DNA of 7,251 nucleotides, taken from contig JAEXBK010000014.1 in assembly GCA_023394035.1 (NCBI GenBank), positions 1-7,251 on the forward strand. The letters run 5' to 3'. Shown in pieces: positions 5,136 to 7,251 of this stretch. The notes beneath the pieces are model-generated. The model was not told the DNA's origin, made no database searches, and worked only from the letters and a program-made list of their open reading frames with translations. This stretch comes from Bacillota bacterium. GTDB taxonomy: Bacteria > Bacillota > Clostridia > Peptostreptococcales > Anaerovoracaceae. Within the stretch, counting starts at the first letter, position 1. Each line of letters begins with the position of its first letter. Position numbers and translations under genes: made by a program.

Positions 5136-6449
5136 CTACATTCCTACTTTTGCCTTAATCAAAGCTTCAGGTGCTACCGGATCTTCCGAGAGCTCAAAGC
5201 TCAAAAGCGCCTCTTCTGCAGCTTTCTTCAGTTTATTTTCATCGTTCCCGTAAAGAGTGGCAAGTACATCGCCCTGCTTTACATGACTTCCCTTTTTTAC
5301 AGCCATTACTATGCCGGCAGAATGGTCGATAGGATCTTCCTTTACCGCTCTTCCCGCTCCCGTATGCTGCGAAGCCTGTCCGAGATGGCTCGTTGCGATG
5401 GCTTTGATAAATCCGTCTTTCGGTGCCTTTACCTCAAGCGATGCCGAAGCCTTTTTGAAAAGCGAATAATCGTTTATAACCTCAGGATTTCCGCCCTGTC
5501 TTTCGATGAGCTCAGCCAGCTTTCTTAAGGCTTTTCCTGAGCTTACAGCTTCTTCCGCAAGCGTTCTTCCCTCGTCTATATCCTTTGCTTTTCCGCCTAA
5601 ATATATCATTATGCCCGAAATCAGCATCGAAAGCTCCGTTATATCGGAAGGTCCGTTCCCTTTAAGCGTATCTATGGCTTCTATAACCTCAAGGCTGTTT
5701 CCGACAGCTTTTCCGAGCGGCTGGCTCATATCCGTAACTACGGCAACGGTTCGCTTTCCGGCATTGTTTCCTATCTTGCACATCATATCGGCAAGCTCAA
5801 GCGCATCCTTTTCGTTTTCCATAAATGCACCGCTTCCGCATTTTACATCAAGAAGTATCGCATCGCTTCCGGCTGCGAGCTTTTTGCTCATTATGCTCGA
5901 TGATATGAGGCTTAGGTTTCCTACCGTTCCCGTTACATCACGAAGCGCGTAGAGCTTCTTGTCAGCAGGGGCAATGTCTCCGCTCTGACCTATTATAGCA
6001 ATGCCTATGTCGTTTACCTGATCAAAGAAAGCCTTAGGCGCAAGCGTAGTTTCAAAGCCCGGAATCGATTCGAGCTTATCTATTGTTCCGCCTGTAAAGC
6101 CGAGGCCTCTTCCGCTCATCTTTGCAATAGGTATGCCGCATGAAGCCGCTATCGGCGCAACTACGAGCGTAACCTTATCGCCTACACCGCCTGTGGAATG
6201 TTTGTCTACTATCGTGCCGTTGATGCCCGAAAGGTCTATGTTTTCTCCCGAATACCTCATTGCATCTGTAAGAGCAAAGGTTTCCTCTTCATCCATGTGC
6301 CTGAAATATATCGCCATCAAAAGCGCCGCAGCCTGATAATCAGGCACTTCACCAGCAGTGTATCCGGTAATGAAGGCTTTGATTTCTTCCTTGGAGAGCT
6401 TGCCTCCGTCGCGTTTTTTTATGATAACGTCGTTAATGTTTATATTCAT
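5136..6449 (-). CDS. pdp: Pyrimidine-nucleoside phosphorylase
   Basis: This 437-residue enzyme of the thymidine/pyrimidine-nucleoside phosphorylase family cleaves uridine, thymidine or deoxyuridine with phosphate to give the base and (deoxy)ribose-1-phosphate in the cytoplasm. The phosphate-binding loop DKHSTGGVGDK is at 82-92 and the family signature SGRGLGFTGGTIDKLE at 112-127. The base-contacting Arg, Ser and Lys appear as R170 (ALRDVTGTV), S185 and K189 (SSSIMSKK). The C-terminal domain includes SHLGQASQHTGAGR, typical of the family. Length is that of the Gram-positive Pdp type (about 433); the Pdp type usually accepts both uridine and thymidine, whereas DeoA prefers deoxynucleosides, but specificity is not proven here. 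The start codon overlaps the deoB stop codon (ATGA), with an AAGGAG site inside deoB, so translation is coupled. The sugar phosphate made is the substrate of the upstream DeoB. Confidence 0.95.
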   Translation of the reverse strand: MNININDVIIKKRDGGKLSKEEIKAFITGYTAGEVPDYQAAALLMAIYFRHMDEEETFALTDAMRYSGENIDLSGINGTIVDKHSTGGVGDKVTLVVAPIAASCGIPIAKMSGRGLGFTGGTIDKLESIPGFETTLAPKAFFDQVNDIGIAIIGQSGDIAPADKKLYALRDVTGTVGNLSLISSSIMSKKLAAGSDAILLDVKCGSGAFMENEKDALELADMMCKIGNNAGKRTVAVVTDMSQPLGKAVGNSLEVIEAIDTLKGNGPSDITELSMLISGIMIYLGGKAKDIDEGRTLAEEAVSSGKALRKLAELIERQGGNPEVINDYSLFKKASASLEVKAPKDGFIKAIATSHLGQASQHTGAGRAVKEDPIDHSAGIVMAVKKGSHVKQGDVLATLYGNDENKLKKAAEEALLSFELSEDPVAPEALIKAKVGM

Positions 6450-7251
6450 ATGATGATCTCCTTAAGAAAGCTGTTTCCGATTGAAGCATTATCCGCTCCG
6501 AGGTATTCCGCTATTGTTGCGCCTATATCGGCAAATGTGTTTCGCGTGCCTATATTGACGCCGCTCTTTATGCTTTTGCCGAACACGACTACCGGTATGT
6601 ATTCTCTCGTGTGGTCAAAGCCCGCATGAACGGGGTCGTTTCCGTGATCTGCACAGAGGATTACGATATCGTCTTCTCGCATTGCATTTTCTATTTCGGG
6701 AAGTCTTGCATCGAATTCCATAATAGCATTGCCATAGCCTTCAGGATCTCTCCTGTGCCCGAACTGCGAATCGAAATCCACTAAATTCGTAAATATGAAT
6801 CCGGTTTCGACCTTTCCCATGGCTTCTATCGTCTTATCGACTCCGTCCATGTTATCCTTCGTTTTTACGGCATCCGTAACGCCTTTTCCGTTAAATATGT
6901 CCTTTATCTTGCCTACGGCATAAACTGTCTGACCTTTGGACTTTATCTTATCGAGGATGGTATCCTCAGGCGGTGATACGGCATAGTCGTGCCTGTCTGA
7001 GGTTCTGACGCGCTCGCCGTCTTTGATGAGATAAGGGCGTGCAATTACTCTGCCGCAGGCCCATTCTCCCTGAAGCAGCTTTCTTGCCGCAAGGCATATG
7101 TCATACAGCTTTTCTAAAGGTATTACATCTATGTTTGCCGCAATCTGGAAAACGCTGTCGGCAGATGTGTACACGATAGGTTTTCCCGTTCTTTCATGTT
7201 CAGGTCCGAGCTGTTCAATTATTTCCGTTCCCGATGCCGGATAATTTCCGA
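6446..7251 (-). CDS. deoB: Phosphopentomutase, C-terminal part (5' end outside window)
   Basis: The frame is open to the window edge and gives 267 residues. It begins GNYPASGTEIIEQLGPEH, a conserved interior phosphopentomutase stretch, so the protein is only missing its first 120 or so residues (family length about 390). The apparent GTG start at 7174 is an internal valine (KPIVYTSADS), not a real start. Metal-binding motifs of the alkaline-phosphatase-like fold are intact: DFDSQFGHRRD (Asp and His), CADHGND (Asp-His) and DHTREY (His). The two-metal site uses Mn2+ in characterised members. The active-site threonine that carries the phosphate and the first metal Asp lie in the missing part. 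The enzyme interconverts (deoxy)ribose-1-phosphate and (deoxy)ribose-5-phosphate, feeding products of the downstream phosphorylase into the pentose phosphate or deoxyribose aldolase route. It is coupled to pdp by a 4-bp overlap. Confidence 0.95.
   Translation of the reverse strand, partial: GNYPASGTEIIEQLGPEHERTGKPIVYTSADSVFQIAANIDVIPLEKLYDICLAARKLLQGEWACGRVIARPYLIKDGERVRTSDRHDYAVSPPEDTILDKIKSKGQTVYAVGKIKDIFNGKGVTDAVKTKDNMDGVDKTIEAMGKVETGFIFTNLVDFDSQFGHRRDPEGYGNAIMEFDARLPEIENAMREDDIVILCADHGNDPVHAGFDHTREYIPVVVFGKSIKSGVNIGTRNTFADIGATIAEYLGADNASIGNSFLKEIII

Noticed and set aside
5506..5952. Plus-strand 148-codon open frame opposite pdp
   Set aside because: It is a Ser/Pro/Phe-rich mirror of a well-conserved enzyme gene on the other strand, with no own ribosome-binding site or recognisable domain.
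6446..7174. Short phosphopentomutase starting at the GTG at 7174
   Set aside because: The same frame continues upstream to the window edge with conserved deoB sequence (GNYPASGTEII and onwards), so the gene is partial at the window end rather than short.

Overview
The window looks like chromosomal DNA of an anaerobic, low-to-moderate-GC Bacillota, most likely class Clostridia. This rests on the gene families (ECF transporter with a Trep_Strep-type S component, Pdp-type pyrimidine-nucleoside phosphorylase, YegS/DgkB-type lipid kinase), the purine-rich Shine-Dalgarno sites, near-consensus sigma-A promoters and heavy ATA/AGA/AGG codon use. No species call is made.

Region 1 (1-2960, minus strand) is a tightly packed transporter operon. 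In transcription order it encodes an ECF transmembrane subunit (EcfT), a double-ATPase subunit (two EcfA domains in one chain), a Trep_Strep-family S component, and the first residues of an ABC exporter-type membrane subunit that leaves the window at base 1. Each gene overlaps the next by 4-11 bp. The operon starts from a promoter with perfect -35 and -10 hexamers. The 17-bp spacer is almost entirely an inverted repeat (GTTAGT-N4-ACTAAC in plus-strand reading), and a third half-site lies at the predicted transcription start. That is a clear repressor-type operator; its regulator is not in the window. The S-component substrate is unknown; similar ECF systems have been linked to heme uptake in some lactic acid bacteria and streptococci.

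Region 2 (2961-3759, plus strand) is a divergent single gene for a LysE/ArgO-family exporter, with its own promoter and a possible weak terminator.

Region 3 (3735-4140) is mostly decayed or regulatory DNA. A minus-strand remnant joins the N-terminus and the C-terminus of an ORF6N-domain protein out of frame, with everything between deleted. Upstream of it is a long, bulged hairpin that fits the terminator of the next operon.

Region 4 (4184-7251, minus strand) is a nucleoside-salvage operon in the order phosphopentomutase (deoB, 5' end outside the window), pyrimidine-nucleoside phosphorylase (pdp), and a diacylglycerol-kinase-family lipid kinase. The first two act in sequence: the phosphorylase releases (deoxy)ribose-1-phosphate and DeoB converts it to the 5-phosphate for central metabolism. 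The lipid kinase follows 13 bp downstream and is probably co-transcribed, without an obvious biochemical link.

No RNA genes, insertion sequences, CRISPR arrays or att sites were recognised. The most noteworthy items are the operator built into the ECF promoter, the joining of an ECF importer to an ABC exporter-type protein in one operon, and the ORF6N deletion remnant.
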